A stretch of 64,000 bases of DNA from CAVSJO01 sp963728445 (GCA_963728445.1 CAVSJO010000007.1:124001-188000); one strand, 5' to 3'. Numbered from the stretch's first letter, positions 8,209-17,303 are shown. Numbers and translations are program-made. Notes: generated from the letters alone by a model not told the origin.

Positions 8209-9789
8209 TTATGCAACGCCCCATCCGCCGCCCCCCGGCGTGTGGATGCCGAGGCGGGTACCGGCTCGGAATTCGAACGTCCCTTTCGCCGGCAGCGACC
8301 GGGCGCCGCTGCCCTCGTCCACCACGTTCTCGCCAGGCCGTCCGGCGCCCCCTCCCGCCGCTCCCTGCGGGGCCCGCTGTCGCCGCTCCGTGAGCAGGCT
8401 GACCGTGGCGTCCGCCAGCAGCTCGATCTCGCGGACCACGCCGTCACCGCCCGCGTGCAGACCGCGTCCGCCGCTCCCCCGCCGCACGGCGTAACGAATC
8501 ACGCGCAGCGGATAGGCGTGTTCCAGCGCCTCGATCGGCGTGTTCCGGGAGTTGGTCATGTGGACGTGCACCGCCGAAAGCCCCGGACCCGCTGGACCGC
8601 CGCCCTGTCCGCCCGCGATCGTCTCGTAGTAGGCGAAGGCTTCGCCCGTGCGGGGATCCGTCCCGCCGACGGTGACGTTGTTCATCGTTCCCTGCGACTG
8701 CGCGGGAATCAGCTTCGGCACTGCGCGACCGAACGCCAGCAGGATCGTGTCGGTGATCCGCTGCGAGGTCTCCACGTTGCCCGCCGCCACGCTGGCGGGC
8801 GGGCCGGCGTTCACGATGGAGCGGGGTGGGAGCTCCAGGCGCAGGCACGCCATCTCGCCACCACCCGCGGGCAGCGCCTGCCCCAGGAGTGCCTCCACGA
8901 CGCAGCGCAGCACGTAGCGCGCGCACGACGAGGTGATCGCTGCCACCGCGTTGACGCCGCCAGCGGCCTGTGGCGCGCTGCCCGCGAAGTCCAGGACGGC
9001 CTCGTCCTCCCGGACCGTCAGCTTCACGCGGATCGGCAGCGGCCCGGAGCCGAAGCCGTCGTCTTCGAGGGCATCTTCCCCTACGTACTCGCCATCCGGA
9101 ATCGAGCGCACGCCGGCCCGGGAGAGGCGGTCGGCGTAGTCGAGCAGCGCGCCCATCGCCTCCCTCAGCTCCGCCGAACCGTTGCGGGCGCAGAGCTCCA
9201 GCAGCCGACGCTCCCCCGCGTTCAGGGCCGCGAGCTGTGCGGAAAGGTCGCCCTGCCGCTCCCGCGGCGTACGCACGTTCGCCAGGAGCAGCCTCCATAC
9301 GTCCTCGGCACGCTCCCCCCGTCGTAGAAGCCGGACGGGCGGGATGCGAATGCCCTCCTGGAAGATCTCCCGGGCGAGGGGCATGGAGCCTGCGGCCATG
9401 CCTCCGACATCGGCGTGGTGTGCGCGAGCGGCGAGGAACGCGAGGGGCGCGTCGTCGCCCTCGGCGAAGACCGGCGACACGAGCGTGATGTCCGGGAGGT
9501 GCGTGCCGCCACGGAAGGGATCGTTCAATGCGACGACGTCGCCACGCTCCAGCGGTCCGAGCGACTCCAGCGCAGCCGCCACGCTCGCGGGCATCGCGCC
9601 GAGGTGGACCGGCATGTGGTCCCCCATGGCCACCACGCGCCCCGCGCCGTCGAACAGGGCACAGGAGTAGTCCCGGCGCTCCTTGATGTTCGGCGAGTAT
9701 GCGGAGCGGCGCAGCGCGGCGCCCATCTCCTCCGTCAGCGCCGTGAGCAGATGCCGGTACGTCTCGAGACGGACGGGGTCGAAGGGCAC
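8209..9789 (-). CDS. hydantoinase B/oxoprolinase family protein
   Basis: 526 residues, a usual length for the B subunit of ATP-dependent N-methylhydantoinase, 5-oxoprolinase or acetone carboxylase-like enzymes. Recognisable family stretches include ALRRSAYSPNIKERRDYSCA near the N-terminus, the HLPDITLVSP segment, and the Gly-rich end GIHTPGGGGWG. The start is a GTG at 9789 with only a weak ribosome binding site. These enzymes normally need an A subunit (ATP-binding HyuA), which is not present beside this gene or elsewhere in the window. It either pairs with a subunit encoded elsewhere or has a diverged role. Confidence 0.88.
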   Translation of the reverse strand: MPFDPVRLETYRHLLTALTEEMGAALRRSAYSPNIKERRDYSCALFDGAGRVVAMGDHMPVHLGAMPASVAAALESLGPLERGDVVALNDPFRGGTHLPDITLVSPVFAEGDDAPLAFLAARAHHADVGGMAAGSMPLAREIFQEGIRIPPVRLLRRGERAEDVWRLLLANVRTPRERQGDLSAQLAALNAGERRLLELCARNGSAELREAMGALLDYADRLSRAGVRSIPDGEYVGEDALEDDGFGSGPLPIRVKLTVREDEAVLDFAGSAPQAAGGVNAVAAITSSCARYVLRCVVEALLGQALPAGGGEMACLRLELPPRSIVNAGPPASVAAGNVETSQRITDTILLAFGRAVPKLIPAQSQGTMNNVTVGGTDPRTGEAFAYYETIAGGQGGGPAGPGLSAVHVHMTNSRNTPIEALEHAYPLRVIRYAVRRGSGGRGLHAGGDGVVREIELLADATVSLLTERRQRAPQGAAGGGAGRPGENVVDEGSGARSLPAKGTFEFRAGTRLGIHTPGGGGWGVA

Positions 9790-9798
9790 GGTCGCCGG

Positions 9799-9826
9799 TT
9801 GCGTGATGAGGGGGGCCCGCTATATT
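9799..9826 (+). promoter_or_regulatory. candidate sigma-70-type promoter for the HD-GYP operon
   Basis: TTGCGT (9799-9804), a 16-bp spacer and TATATT (9821-9826) lie in the divergent gap between the hydantoinase gene and the small gene at 9912. The -10 matches five of six consensus bases and the -35 three of six. It would start transcription about 80 bases before the TTG start at 9912. Confidence 0.4.
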
Positions 9827-9911
9827 CCCGTCGCACACCCCCAGCCACGATCAGCCGAGGTCGGTCATTCCGCTCGCCGGCCCGGTAGAGACTTCTGCCC
9901 AGGAGGCCCGC

Positions 9912-10181
9912 TTGGCACGAAATGACCGGAACGGCGCCCTCGCGCGCGCCCGCGACGAACTCTTCAGCCACATCCACCGCTGCGGGGTTCTGCAGGCGGA
10001 CGAGGCACAGCAGCAGGAGTGGATGGGCGAGACGATCGACTACATGGCCGAGCGCTATCCGGACCTCGGAGAGGCCGAGCTCGCACAGCTTCGCGAGATC
10101 GGCCTCCGCTTTTGCAGCCCCGCCATCCCTCACGGCCGCCAAGATATGCCGGCCGAAGAGGAGGACGCAAACGCTGCCTGA
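9912..10181 (+). CDS. small hypothetical protein coupled to an HD-GYP regulator
   Basis: 89-residue soluble, acidic, mainly helical protein that I do not recognise as a named family. The TTG start at 9912 is supported by a perfect AGGAGG (9901-9906) five bases upstream; the first in-frame ATG comes much later. The body contains one Cys in HRCG and another in RFCSP. Its last codons overlap the predicted start of the HD-GYP response regulator, which suggests translational coupling and a joint role, but nothing shows what that role is. Confidence 0.7.
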   Translation: MARNDRNGALARARDELFSHIHRCGVLQADEAQQQEWMGETIDYMAERYPDLGEAELAQLREIGLRFCSPAIPHGRQDMPAEEEDANAA

Positions 10182-11211
10182 TCCCCGGCCGACCGCCGAC
10201 GCGGCGCGCGTCCTCGTCGTCGACGACGAGCCGGGGATCACCTCGGCCATCCGGCGGCGGCTGCAGCGCGAGGGCCTGACGGTAGAGGTCGCCGCCAGCG
10301 GCGAGGCTGCGCTGCAGGTCCTCGCCGCCGCGGACGTCGACCTCGTCGTCACGGACATCTCCATGCCCGGCATGTCGGGCCTGGAGCTGCTTCGCGAGGT
10401 GAAGTCCCGGGATCCGCTCGTGCAGGTCATCATGATGACCGCCCACGCGGAAACGGAGCTCGCCGTCGAGGCGCTCCGCCTGCAGGCAGACGACTACCTC
10501 CTCAAGCCGTTCGAGCTGGAGCACCTTCTCCACAGCGTGAGCCGCGCGCTCCAGCACCGCATGCTGCAGCTCGAGAACGAGGGATACCGCACACAGCTCG
10601 AGAACCGCGTGCGAGGTCAGGCCCGCCGTCTCGAGTCCCTCTACCTCGCCGGCATCCGCGCCCTCATCGCGGCGCTGGAGGCGAAGGACAACCGCACGCG
10701 CGGTCACTCGGACCGCGTCACGCAGTACTCCATGCGGATCGGCGAGGCCCTCGGCTGCACCGACCGGCGCGGGCTCGCCATGGGCGCCGCCCTCCACGAC
10801 ATCGGCAAGATCGGCACCCGGGACGACGTGCTCTCGAAGCCGGCCCGCCTCACGGCAGACGAGGCGGCCCACATCCGCGAGCATCCGGTGATCGGCGTGC
10901 GCATCCTCGAGCCGATCCTGGACCACCCGGAAGCCCTCTCGGTGGTCCGGCATCACCACGAGCGCTGGGACGGCCGCGGTTACCCCGACGGCCTCGCCGG
11001 GGAAGAGATTCCGCTCCTCGCGCGCATCGTCGGCGTTGCGGACTCCCTCGACGCCATCACGTCGCCCCGCCCCTACCGGCCGGTCCGGAGCTGGGGAGAG
11101 GCGCTCCAGGAGCTGGCCGCCTGCTCCGGGTCCCAGTTCGACCCCGAAGTCGTCCACGCCGCCCTCGCCGCGCTCCGCGACCGGCCCGTCCTGGCCGAGA
11201 CCGGCGCATGA
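10174..11211 (+). CDS. response regulator with HD-GYP phosphodiesterase domain
   Basis: Two-domain RpfG-like protein, predicted to hydrolyse cyclic di-GMP when phosphorylated. The receiver domain (about 12-130) has the acidic pair in VLVVDDEP, phosphoacceptor D61 in TDISMPG and the conserved K in LLKPFE. The HD-GYP domain (about 165-335) has ALHDIGKIG, the HHHERWDGRGYPDGL motif and a downstream VADSLDAI. No ATG, GTG or TTG lies in frame just before the receiver domain. A CTG at 10174 with GGAGG nine bases upstream fits best, overlapping the preceding stop by eight bases. The frame stays open upstream, but there it reads as an alternate frame of the preceding gene. No sensor kinase is adjacent. 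Confidence 0.88.
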   Translation: MPDPRPTADAARVLVVDDEPGITSAIRRRLQREGLTVEVAASGEAALQVLAAADVDLVVTDISMPGMSGLELLREVKSRDPLVQVIMMTAHAETELAVEALRLQADDYLLKPFELEHLLHSVSRALQHRMLQLENEGYRTQLENRVRGQARRLESLYLAGIRALIAALEAKDNRTRGHSDRVTQYSMRIGEALGCTDRRGLAMGAALHDIGKIGTRDDVLSKPARLTADEAAHIREHPVIGVRILEPILDHPEALSVVRHHHERWDGRGYPDGLAGEEIPLLARIVGVADSLDAITSPRPYRPVRSWGEALQELAACSGSQFDPEVVHAALAALRDRPVLAETGA

Positions 11212-11276
11212 CGACGGGAACGAGGCTTGCCGGGGTCGGGTAACGGACCCGAACAACCCCACGAAGTCGGAGCCCG

Positions 11277-13175
11277 ATGGTCGATCGTCGCCCAAAGATG
11301 GAGCAGCCGCGAAAACGGCGTCGACGCAGAGGCAACTGGGCGCGCGTCGTCATTGCGCTCCTCGTCCTCGTCCTCGGCTACACCCTCCTGAAGGTCCAGG
11401 TCTTCTCCGCCGACCGCTACGCGCTGATGGCGAAGGAGAACCGGATGCGGCCCATCACGGTCCGGGCGCCCCGGGGAACCATCTACGATCGCCATGGCGA
11501 CGTCGTCGCGGAGAACATCGTCGGCTACCGCGTGCTGCTCATGCCGGCTCCCCTCGACTCGCTGAAGGCGGAGGTCGCGCGGTTGCAGCCGTTCCTGCAG
11601 ATGAGCGACGACCAGGTGGAGGCGGCGTTCCGCCGTTACCTCCGTTCGCCGAACCTGCCGATGGAGGTCCTGTCCGACGCGCCGGCGGACGTCGTCGCCC
11701 GACTCCAGGAGCGGCACTTCCAGTACCCGAGCGTGCTGATCCACGAGTATCCGAAACGGCACTATCCCGCGGGCGCTGCCATCGCGCATCTGATCGGCTA
11801 CGTCTCCGAGATCAGCGAGGCGGAGCTCAAGATGCCGGAGTTCAGCGAATACGAGCAGGGTCGCTGGATCGGAAAGGCCGGCCTCGAGCGCCAGTACGAG
11901 ACTCGCCTCGGCGGCGAGCCGGGCGTCCGCTACCTCGAAGTGGACGCCGCCGGCCGCATCAAGCGCTGGCTGCCCGAGGAGATGGGTGAGCCGTCCGTGC
12001 CGGGCCGGGACCTGCAGCTCTACCTCGACCTCGACCTCCAGAAGTACATCGCGACGATCTTCCCAAAGGAGTTCAACGGGGGGATGGTCGCTCTGGACCC
12101 GAGGACGGGCGGCATCCTGGCGTACTACAGCCATCCGTCGTTCGACCCGAACTGGTTCGTCGGCGGCATCACGTACCCCCGCTACAAGCAGCTCCGGGAC
12201 AACCCGGACAAGCCGCTGCTGGACCGCGTGGGCAACTCCGCGCAGCCGCCGGCGTCGACGTGGAAGCTCGCCCTCGCCGCCATGGCCCTCGATCTCGACG
12301 TCATCGATCCCACCGCGCACATGCCGATCCCGTGCACCGGCGGGATGAGCTATGGCGGCCGCTACGCCCGTTGCTGGGGCGTCCACGGATACCAGGACCT
12401 GCCGGGCGGGATCAAGAACTCCTGCGACGTCTACTTCTATCAGGTCGGGATCAAGATCGGTCTCGAGCGCTACATCAAGACCGGCCTGCGGTTCGGATTC
12501 CCGAAGCGGACGGGCATCGACCTGCCCAGCGAATCCGCGAACCAGTTCCCGACCGGGCTCGACTACTGGGTGAGGCGCTTCGGGTACAAGCCGGCGGAGA
12601 ACGAGATCATGGCCCTCTCCATCGGTCAGGGCCCGCAGACCATGACGCTCCTGCGCATGGCACAGATCTACGCCGCAATCAGCCGCCCCGACGGCAGGGT
12701 GCCCGCGCCGCGGCTCGCGATGGCGCAGCCGCCCGCCGACACCTTCCACATCAACCTGACCGCCTCCGACAGCTGGTACATGGAGAAGGGAATGCGGGAG
12801 GTGCTCAGCCCCGGCGGCACCGCCTATCTCAGCCGGCTGCCGGACTGGGACATCATGGGCAAGACGGGCACGGCACAGGCACCGTCGGGCCCCGATCACG
12901 CCTGGTTCGTGGGCATGGGTGGCCCCGAGGGGAAGCAGCCGGAGATCGTCGTCGCCGGGTTCCTCGAGCACGGGCAGCACGGCACCGAGGCCTCGGGCTA
13001 CGTGGCCGAGGCTATCAATTTCTACCTCGACAGGAAGTACGGGCACCCGTTCCAGATCTACGCGACGCCCCGGCTCCGGGGCGCTCACGGGCTGCCGTAC
13101 TCGTGGGAGAAGTTGAGCCGGCCGCTGTTCGTTCCACCGAAACCGACGGAAAACGCGCAGCAGCCACAGCAGTGA
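11277..13175 (+). CDS. mrdA: penicillin-binding protein 2, peptidoglycan transpeptidase
   Basis: Class B penicillin-binding protein (632 residues), which cross-links peptidoglycan during cell elongation with RodA. It has a short basic cytoplasmic tail, one membrane helix (about 24-42), a dimerisation domain starting with APRGTIYDRHGDVVAEN, and the transpeptidase domain with all three motifs: nucleophile S327 in STWK, S382-C383-D384 (SxN variant) and K529 in KTGTAQ. Start ATG with GGAG upstream. rodA and mreBCD, its usual neighbours, are not in the window. It lies 65 bp after the HD-GYP gene and could share that transcript. Confidence 0.94.
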   Translation: MVDRRPKMEQPRKRRRRRGNWARVVIALLVLVLGYTLLKVQVFSADRYALMAKENRMRPITVRAPRGTIYDRHGDVVAENIVGYRVLLMPAPLDSLKAEVARLQPFLQMSDDQVEAAFRRYLRSPNLPMEVLSDAPADVVARLQERHFQYPSVLIHEYPKRHYPAGAAIAHLIGYVSEISEAELKMPEFSEYEQGRWIGKAGLERQYETRLGGEPGVRYLEVDAAGRIKRWLPEEMGEPSVPGRDLQLYLDLDLQKYIATIFPKEFNGGMVALDPRTGGILAYYSHPSFDPNWFVGGITYPRYKQLRDNPDKPLLDRVGNSAQPPASTWKLALAAMALDLDVIDPTAHMPIPCTGGMSYGGRYARCWGVHGYQDLPGGIKNSCDVYFYQVGIKIGLERYIKTGLRFGFPKRTGIDLPSESANQFPTGLDYWVRRFGYKPAENEIMALSIGQGPQTMTLLRMAQIYAAISRPDGRVPAPRLAMAQPPADTFHINLTASDSWYMEKGMREVLSPGGTAYLSRLPDWDIMGKTGTAQAPSGPDHAWFVGMGGPEGKQPEIVVAGFLEHGQHGTEASGYVAEAINFYLDRKYGHPFQIYATPRLRGAHGLPYSWEKLSRPLFVPPKPTENAQQPQQ

Positions 13176-13297
13176 TGGCCGCGTGAGCTCTCGGGGTGGT
13201 CCCCACTTGCACCCCGCATTACATTGGGTGGAGTCGTCGCCACGGCGGCTTCCCACCCACACATCCGGCAACTGAAGTCAGAGGAGGCGCGGACCTC

Positions 13298-14377
13298 ATG
13301 GCCACCCCGTTCCTCAGCGCCGAGGAGTACGACGAGCGCGCGCACCAGCTCTACAACGACGGCGACTACGACGCGGCTCTGGACACGCTGAAGGAGGCGA
13401 TCCGGATCTATCCGAACTCCGTCGACCTGTTCGTCGGACTCGGGTACGCGCGGCTCGCGAGGGACGAGTTCGCGTGGGGCAGGGAAGCGTTCGAGAAGGC
13501 GCTCGTCCTCGACCCCGAACACGAGGACGCGCTGGTCGGCCTCGGCGAAGTGCTGCTCCGGCTCGGCCGCCGGCGCGAGGCCCTCGGCCTCTTCGACCGG
13601 GTGCGCCGCCTCGTCAGCGACGACGACCTCGAGCTGCTGCTCTCCATCGGCCGCGCGCTCTACCGCGAGGAGATGTTCGAGGACGCCCGCGAGGCGTTCG
13701 CCGAGGCGGCCACCATCCGGCCCGACAGCGCGGAAGCCGCGGCCGCCCTCGGCTACACGCTGCACCGACTCGGAGAAACGAGCGCCGCCCGACGCCTGCT
13801 GCGGCGCGCCGTGCGCCTCGACGGACTGCACCACGAGGCGCGCATCTACCTCGGACATCTCCACTACGACCGCGGCGAGTGGCAGGCCGCTCTCGACCAG
13901 TACGAGCGGGTGCCGCCGACGGAGCACTGGGACGTCGTTGGACTGTGGCGGGTCCTCGAGCTGAAGCGCGCCCTCGAATCCCTGCGGGACGATGACCCCG
14001 CGCTCCGCCCGTGGACGGACCGGCTGGACGAGCTTGATACCGGCGACGACCCCACAGAGGAGCTCCTGGCGCGCATCGAGCACGAGGCCTCCGAGCCTCC
14101 GCAACTCGAGCTCTTCGAAGCCGGGGACACACCCCTTCCGCGCACGCTGCTGCACCAGGTGCGGGACGAGGACGGCCACACCTACGCCGGAACGTGGCTC
14201 GACATCGTCCGGCAGATGCGGGACGCCCTGGGCCGCGCCGACGAGACGGTGTCGGAGTTCATGCGCCGCCGCGCCCACGACGCCGGCTCCGGCGCCAAGC
14301 GCGGCGTTCCCCACGACGATCCCGAGGCTTTCCTCCTGGGCCTCGCCCGCGTCGGGCTCGTCCGGATCGATCGCTGA
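13298..14377 (+). CDS. tetratricopeptide repeat protein
   Basis: 359-residue soluble protein. Residues 1-200 are a series of TPR-like helical pairs (for example YNDGDYDAALDTLKEAI and FAEAATIRPDSAEAAAALGY), a scaffold for protein contacts. The last 120 residues hold no recognised domain. GAGGAGG about ten bases before the ATG at 13298 supports this start. It is followed 13 bp later by a second TPR protein and then a zinc-ribbon protein, all on the same strand, which suggests a three-gene unit. No specific function can be assigned. Confidence 0.82.
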   Translation: MATPFLSAEEYDERAHQLYNDGDYDAALDTLKEAIRIYPNSVDLFVGLGYARLARDEFAWGREAFEKALVLDPEHEDALVGLGEVLLRLGRRREALGLFDRVRRLVSDDDLELLLSIGRALYREEMFEDAREAFAEAATIRPDSAEAAAALGYTLHRLGETSAARRLLRRAVRLDGLHHEARIYLGHLHYDRGEWQAALDQYERVPPTEHWDVVGLWRVLELKRALESLRDDDPALRPWTDRLDELDTGDDPTEELLARIEHEASEPPQLELFEAGDTPLPRTLLHQVRDEDGHTYAGTWLDIVRQMRDALGRADETVSEFMRRRAHDAGSGAKRGVPHDDPEAFLLGLARVGLVRIDR

Positions 14378-14390
14378 CGCCGACCTTCCC

Positions 14391-15371
14391 GTGATCGACG
14401 CTCGTCGGGTCCTCCTCCCCCTGAACGAGGCGGGGCCGGCGATCCGCTCGCTCCGCAGCCCCGGTCCCGACACCGACCTCGCAGCCGACGTGCTCGCCGT
14501 CGACGCCGCCGTCGAGCGCAGCCTGCGCCTGCTGCTCCGCGAGGCTCCCGACGTGCCCGACGACCTGCGGCTGCCGGCCCTCTCCGCCGATCACGTCCCC
14601 TTCGATCGACTGCTGTCCGCTCTCGGCGAGCACCGCCTCATTTCCGTCTCCCTCGCCGGCGAGATCCACGGCCTGCGTGCGGCCGCGGAGCGCGCGGCGA
14701 CGGAGGCTACACGCTCCGAGGACGCCGCCGTCGCCCTCGCCACCGTCGATCGCCTGCGCGACGAGGTCGACGCCCGCGTCGGGTCCCCCCATGCGGGGCC
14801 GGCGAGCCCTGAGGCGGACCCCGTCGAGCTCCCCGGGAGCGTCGCCACGAAGCGCTCCGCGGACGCCGGCGCTCGGCGGTCTCGCACCATCCTCGTCGTG
14901 GTCTTCGCCGTCGCACTCGTCGCGGCGGCCGTATGGATCAGCATCGCCCGGGGCAGCGGGCCGATGAGCCGTGGCATCGACGCCTTTCGACAGGAGCGGC
15001 TGGAAGACGCCCGCGGCGCCTTCGAGACGGTCGTCGACCGGGACTCGACGAACGTCACCGCGCGCCTCTACCTCGCCCGTGTCCTCCGACGCCAGGGAGA
15101 CGCCCGCGGTGCGGCCGAGCAGCTTCGCATCGCGGCTGACCTCTCCCCCGACGATCCCGACGTGCGCCGGGAGCTCGGTCACCTTTTCTACGATCTCGGT
15201 AGCTACCGCTCTGCCGCCGAGCAGTACCAGCGCGCCCTCCAGGCACAGCCAGGGGAACCCATGAACTGGATCGGCGCGATCCGTGCGCTGCGCGCTGACG
15301 GAGACCCGCGCGCGGAGGACCTGCTCCGCGAAGCACCGGCCGAGGCCCGTCAGGCACTCGGCGCCCACTGA
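14391..15371 (+). CDS. membrane-anchored TPR protein
   Basis: 326-residue protein with a soluble N-terminal half, one membrane helix in the middle (around RTILVVVFAVALVAAAVWI, about 165-185) and two or three TPR units after it (GIDAFRQERLEDARGAFETV and LFYDLGSYRSAAEQYQRAL). The TPR part is probably periplasmic. The GTG at 14391 gives the start, since the frame upstream overlaps the previous gene; no good ribosome binding site is visible. It sits between another TPR gene and a zinc-ribbon gene with gaps of only 12-13 bp, so the three are probably cotranscribed. Function unknown. Confidence 0.75.
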   Translation: MIDARRVLLPLNEAGPAIRSLRSPGPDTDLAADVLAVDAAVERSLRLLLREAPDVPDDLRLPALSADHVPFDRLLSALGEHRLISVSLAGEIHGLRAAAERAATEATRSEDAAVALATVDRLRDEVDARVGSPHAGPASPEADPVELPGSVATKRSADAGARRSRTILVVVFAVALVAAAVWISIARGSGPMSRGIDAFRQERLEDARGAFETVVDRDSTNVTARLYLARVLRRQGDARGAAEQLRIAADLSPDDPDVRRELGHLFYDLGSYRSAAEQYQRALQAQPGEPMNWIGAIRALRADGDPRAEDLLREAPAEARQALGAH

Positions 15372-15383
15372 ACCTGCGGAGAC

Positions 15384-16160
15384 ATGAACGCGGACGTCGT
15401 CGCCCGACTGCATCGCTCGCTGGTGGAGGCCCTCCGGGATTCCCGGCCGGACCCGTTCCGGCAGCCCATCAGCGTCGCGGAGATCTATCAGGACCTCATC
15501 CCCTACCGACGCGCTCGCTCCGCCCTCCGCGTCGACATGAACGCCGACTATGAGCACGCGCTGCTGCGGCTCCTGGCCGGCGAGGACGAGCGGGTACGGC
15601 TCGAGCCGGAAAGCGCGCGACAGGAGCTCCGACGCGAGCTGCAGTCCAGAAATCCGAACGTGACGCTGTACCGCAAGTATGCGGCGTGTGACGTCTGGGT
15701 CGCGCCTCTCCCGCCGGCAGAGCGCGAGGGCCGGAGCGACACGGCGCCCTCCCAGAGCAAGGCGCCGGCTGCTGCCGGCGCAGCAGAGTCCGGAGCGGCA
15801 TCCGGAGCGGAGTCCGGAGCGGCGGAGGTCGTCCGGGCGACTCCGAGAGAGAGCGACGGGACGCTTCGGGCCGGAGGGAGCGTCGCAGCGGCGGACGCCG
15901 AGCACACGGGCGCCCGACCCGCCGACGGCGGAGCTTCGGACACCGATGGCGCTGGCAGCCGAGCCGCAGAGACCGAGGACGGGTCTGCCGGAGCCGGCCG
16001 ATGCGCCTTCTGCAGCGCCGCGCTGCCGTCGGGCCGCGACGTCCGCTTCTGCCCGTTCTGCGGAGCCGACCAGTCGGAGCGCCCATGTCCCGAGTGCGGG
16101 GAGGTGATCCGGGACGGCTGGCGCTTCTGCGTCGCCTGCGGCGCAGAGACGGGTGCTTGA
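15384..16160 (+). CDS. protein with C-terminal double zinc ribbon
   Basis: 258 residues. The N-terminal 115 residues form a folded, mostly helical region (starting MNADVVARLHRSLVEALRDS) without a family I recognise. An Ala/Gly/Ser-rich linker (about 120-205) follows. The C-terminal 50 residues carry four CxxC pairs (CAFC, CPFC, CPEC, CVAC), forming two zinc ribbons as in adaptor proteins that bind partners or nucleic acid. It is the last gene of the TPR-TPR-zinc-ribbon set. Its role is not known; the pattern suggests assembly or recruitment. Confidence 0.78.
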   Translation: MNADVVARLHRSLVEALRDSRPDPFRQPISVAEIYQDLIPYRRARSALRVDMNADYEHALLRLLAGEDERVRLEPESARQELRRELQSRNPNVTLYRKYAACDVWVAPLPPAEREGRSDTAPSQSKAPAAAGAAESGAASGAESGAAEVVRATPRESDGTLRAGGSVAAADAEHTGARPADGGASDTDGAGSRAAETEDGSAGAGRCAFCSAALPSGRDVRFCPFCGADQSERPCPECGEVIRDGWRFCVACGAETGA

Positions 16161-16269
16161 CGGGGAAACGGACTCGCCCCCATTCTTCCCGGTCTCTGGC
16201 AAGCCGATTGCAGGGTTCGATGCGCGGCAAGCGGCCGGAGCGGATGTGCCAAACCCGAGGAGGAGGAGC

Positions 16270-16761
16270 ATGCGTACGAGCAAGTGGAGTGTGGTGGCGG
16301 TGGCATTGAGTGTCGGGGCGGGCCTCGTTGCCTGCGGCGGTGGCGACCAGGGTGCCGAGACGAACACCGAGCAGCCCGCAGCCGAGGCGAATGCTCCGGC
16401 CGCGACCGCGGACACGACCCAGGTCGCGTCGGCGGGCCAGGGTCCGGCGATCGGCCAGGTCCCGGAGGGCGCCACGATGGAGGAGGTCCAGCAGGGGGAG
16501 CAGATCTTCCACGGAGTGGGGAACTGCTACACCTGCCACGGCATGGACGCGAAGGGAACGCAGCTCGCGCCCAACCAGACGGACAGCGTCTGGATCAACA
16601 TCGACGGCAGCTACCAGGCGATCATCAATACGGTCAAGACGGGCGTTCCGCAGCCGAAGGAGCACCCGGCACCGATGCCGCCCATGGGCGGTGCGAGCCT
16701 GACCGATCAGCAGGTGCATGACGTCGCGGCCTATATCTACGCGATCAGCCACCACTCGTAA
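16270..16761 (+). CDS. c-type cytochrome lipoprotein
   Basis: 163-residue electron carrier with one haem. A lipoprotein signal peptide ends at the lipobox LVAC (C22), so it should be anchored to a membrane facing the periplasm. An Ala/Thr-rich linker leads to a cytochrome c domain with haem-binding C86-x-x-C89-H90 (CYTCH). Met residues in APMPPMGG are the probable distal ligand. GGAGGAG directly upstream supports the ATG at 16270. A cupredoxin lipoprotein gene follows 43 bp downstream, so the two may hand electrons to a common terminal oxidase or reductase, which is inference. Confidence 0.88.
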   Translation: MRTSKWSVVAVALSVGAGLVACGGGDQGAETNTEQPAAEANAPAATADTTQVASAGQGPAIGQVPEGATMEEVQQGEQIFHGVGNCYTCHGMDAKGTQLAPNQTDSVWINIDGSYQAIINTVKTGVPQPKEHPAPMPPMGGASLTDQQVHDVAAYIYAISHHS

Positions 16762-16804
16762 GGCCGAATTGCAGGAAGGCACGACCGCGCCGGAGCGGAC
16801 CGGG

Positions 16805-17269
16805 ATGGTCCGCTCCGGCGTTCTTCTTTTTCTTCTGACGACGGCGCTCGTCTCGTTCGCGTGCGATCGCGTGCAGCGCCGGATCGCGCCCGGTGACGAG
16901 GTAGTCCTCGACAGCGGCAGCGTCCGACTGCCGGACGGAGGCCGCCTCCGCGAGGTACGGCTCGAAGCGCCGGGCGGGGCCGGGCGCTTCACGCCCGATA
17001 CGCTGACGGCCCGGCCCGGAGACGCCGTGCGGTTCACCGCCGGTGACGCGGTCACGCACGCCGTCCGCTTCGATACGGCGGCCATGCCCCCGGCCGCGCG
17101 GCGCTTCCTTGCCGACTCGCGACAGGTCGCCAGCCCGCCCCTCCTCGCCAGAGGTTCCGCCTGGGTGGTCTCGCTCCAGGACGCACCGCCCGGGCGCTAC
17201 CCGTTCCACTGCATGGCCCACGGCGCGTCGGGGACGCTCACGGTGGCGGTTGACGACCGCCCTCGGTAG
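16805..17269 (+). CDS. cupredoxin-like copper lipoprotein
   Basis: 154-residue plastocyanin/azurin-fold protein. A signal peptide ends at the lipobox SFAC (C20). Candidate copper ligands are H85 (VTHAVRF), C136 and H139 (FHCMAHG), set on a beta-sandwich frame. The usual axial Met a few residues after the second His is not present, so the site may be non-classical or the protein may have another role. I prefer the ATG at 16805, which gives a clean signal peptide, over an upstream in-frame start inside the cytochrome gene. It probably forms a pair with the preceding cytochrome c. Confidence 0.78.
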   Translation: MVRSGVLLFLLTTALVSFACDRVQRRIAPGDEVVLDSGSVRLPDGGRLREVRLEAPGGAGRFTPDTLTARPGDAVRFTAGDAVTHAVRFDTAAMPPAARRFLADSRQVASPPLLARGSAWVVSLQDAPPGRYPFHCMAHGASGTLTVAVDDRPR

Positions 17270-17303
17270 CCCCGTCGGCCGGTTTCCCGCTATCTTGCGG
17301 GGC

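Noticed and set aside
16205..16230. tRNA T-arm-like GGGTTCGA
   Set aside because: No acceptor, D or anticodon arm can be folded around it.
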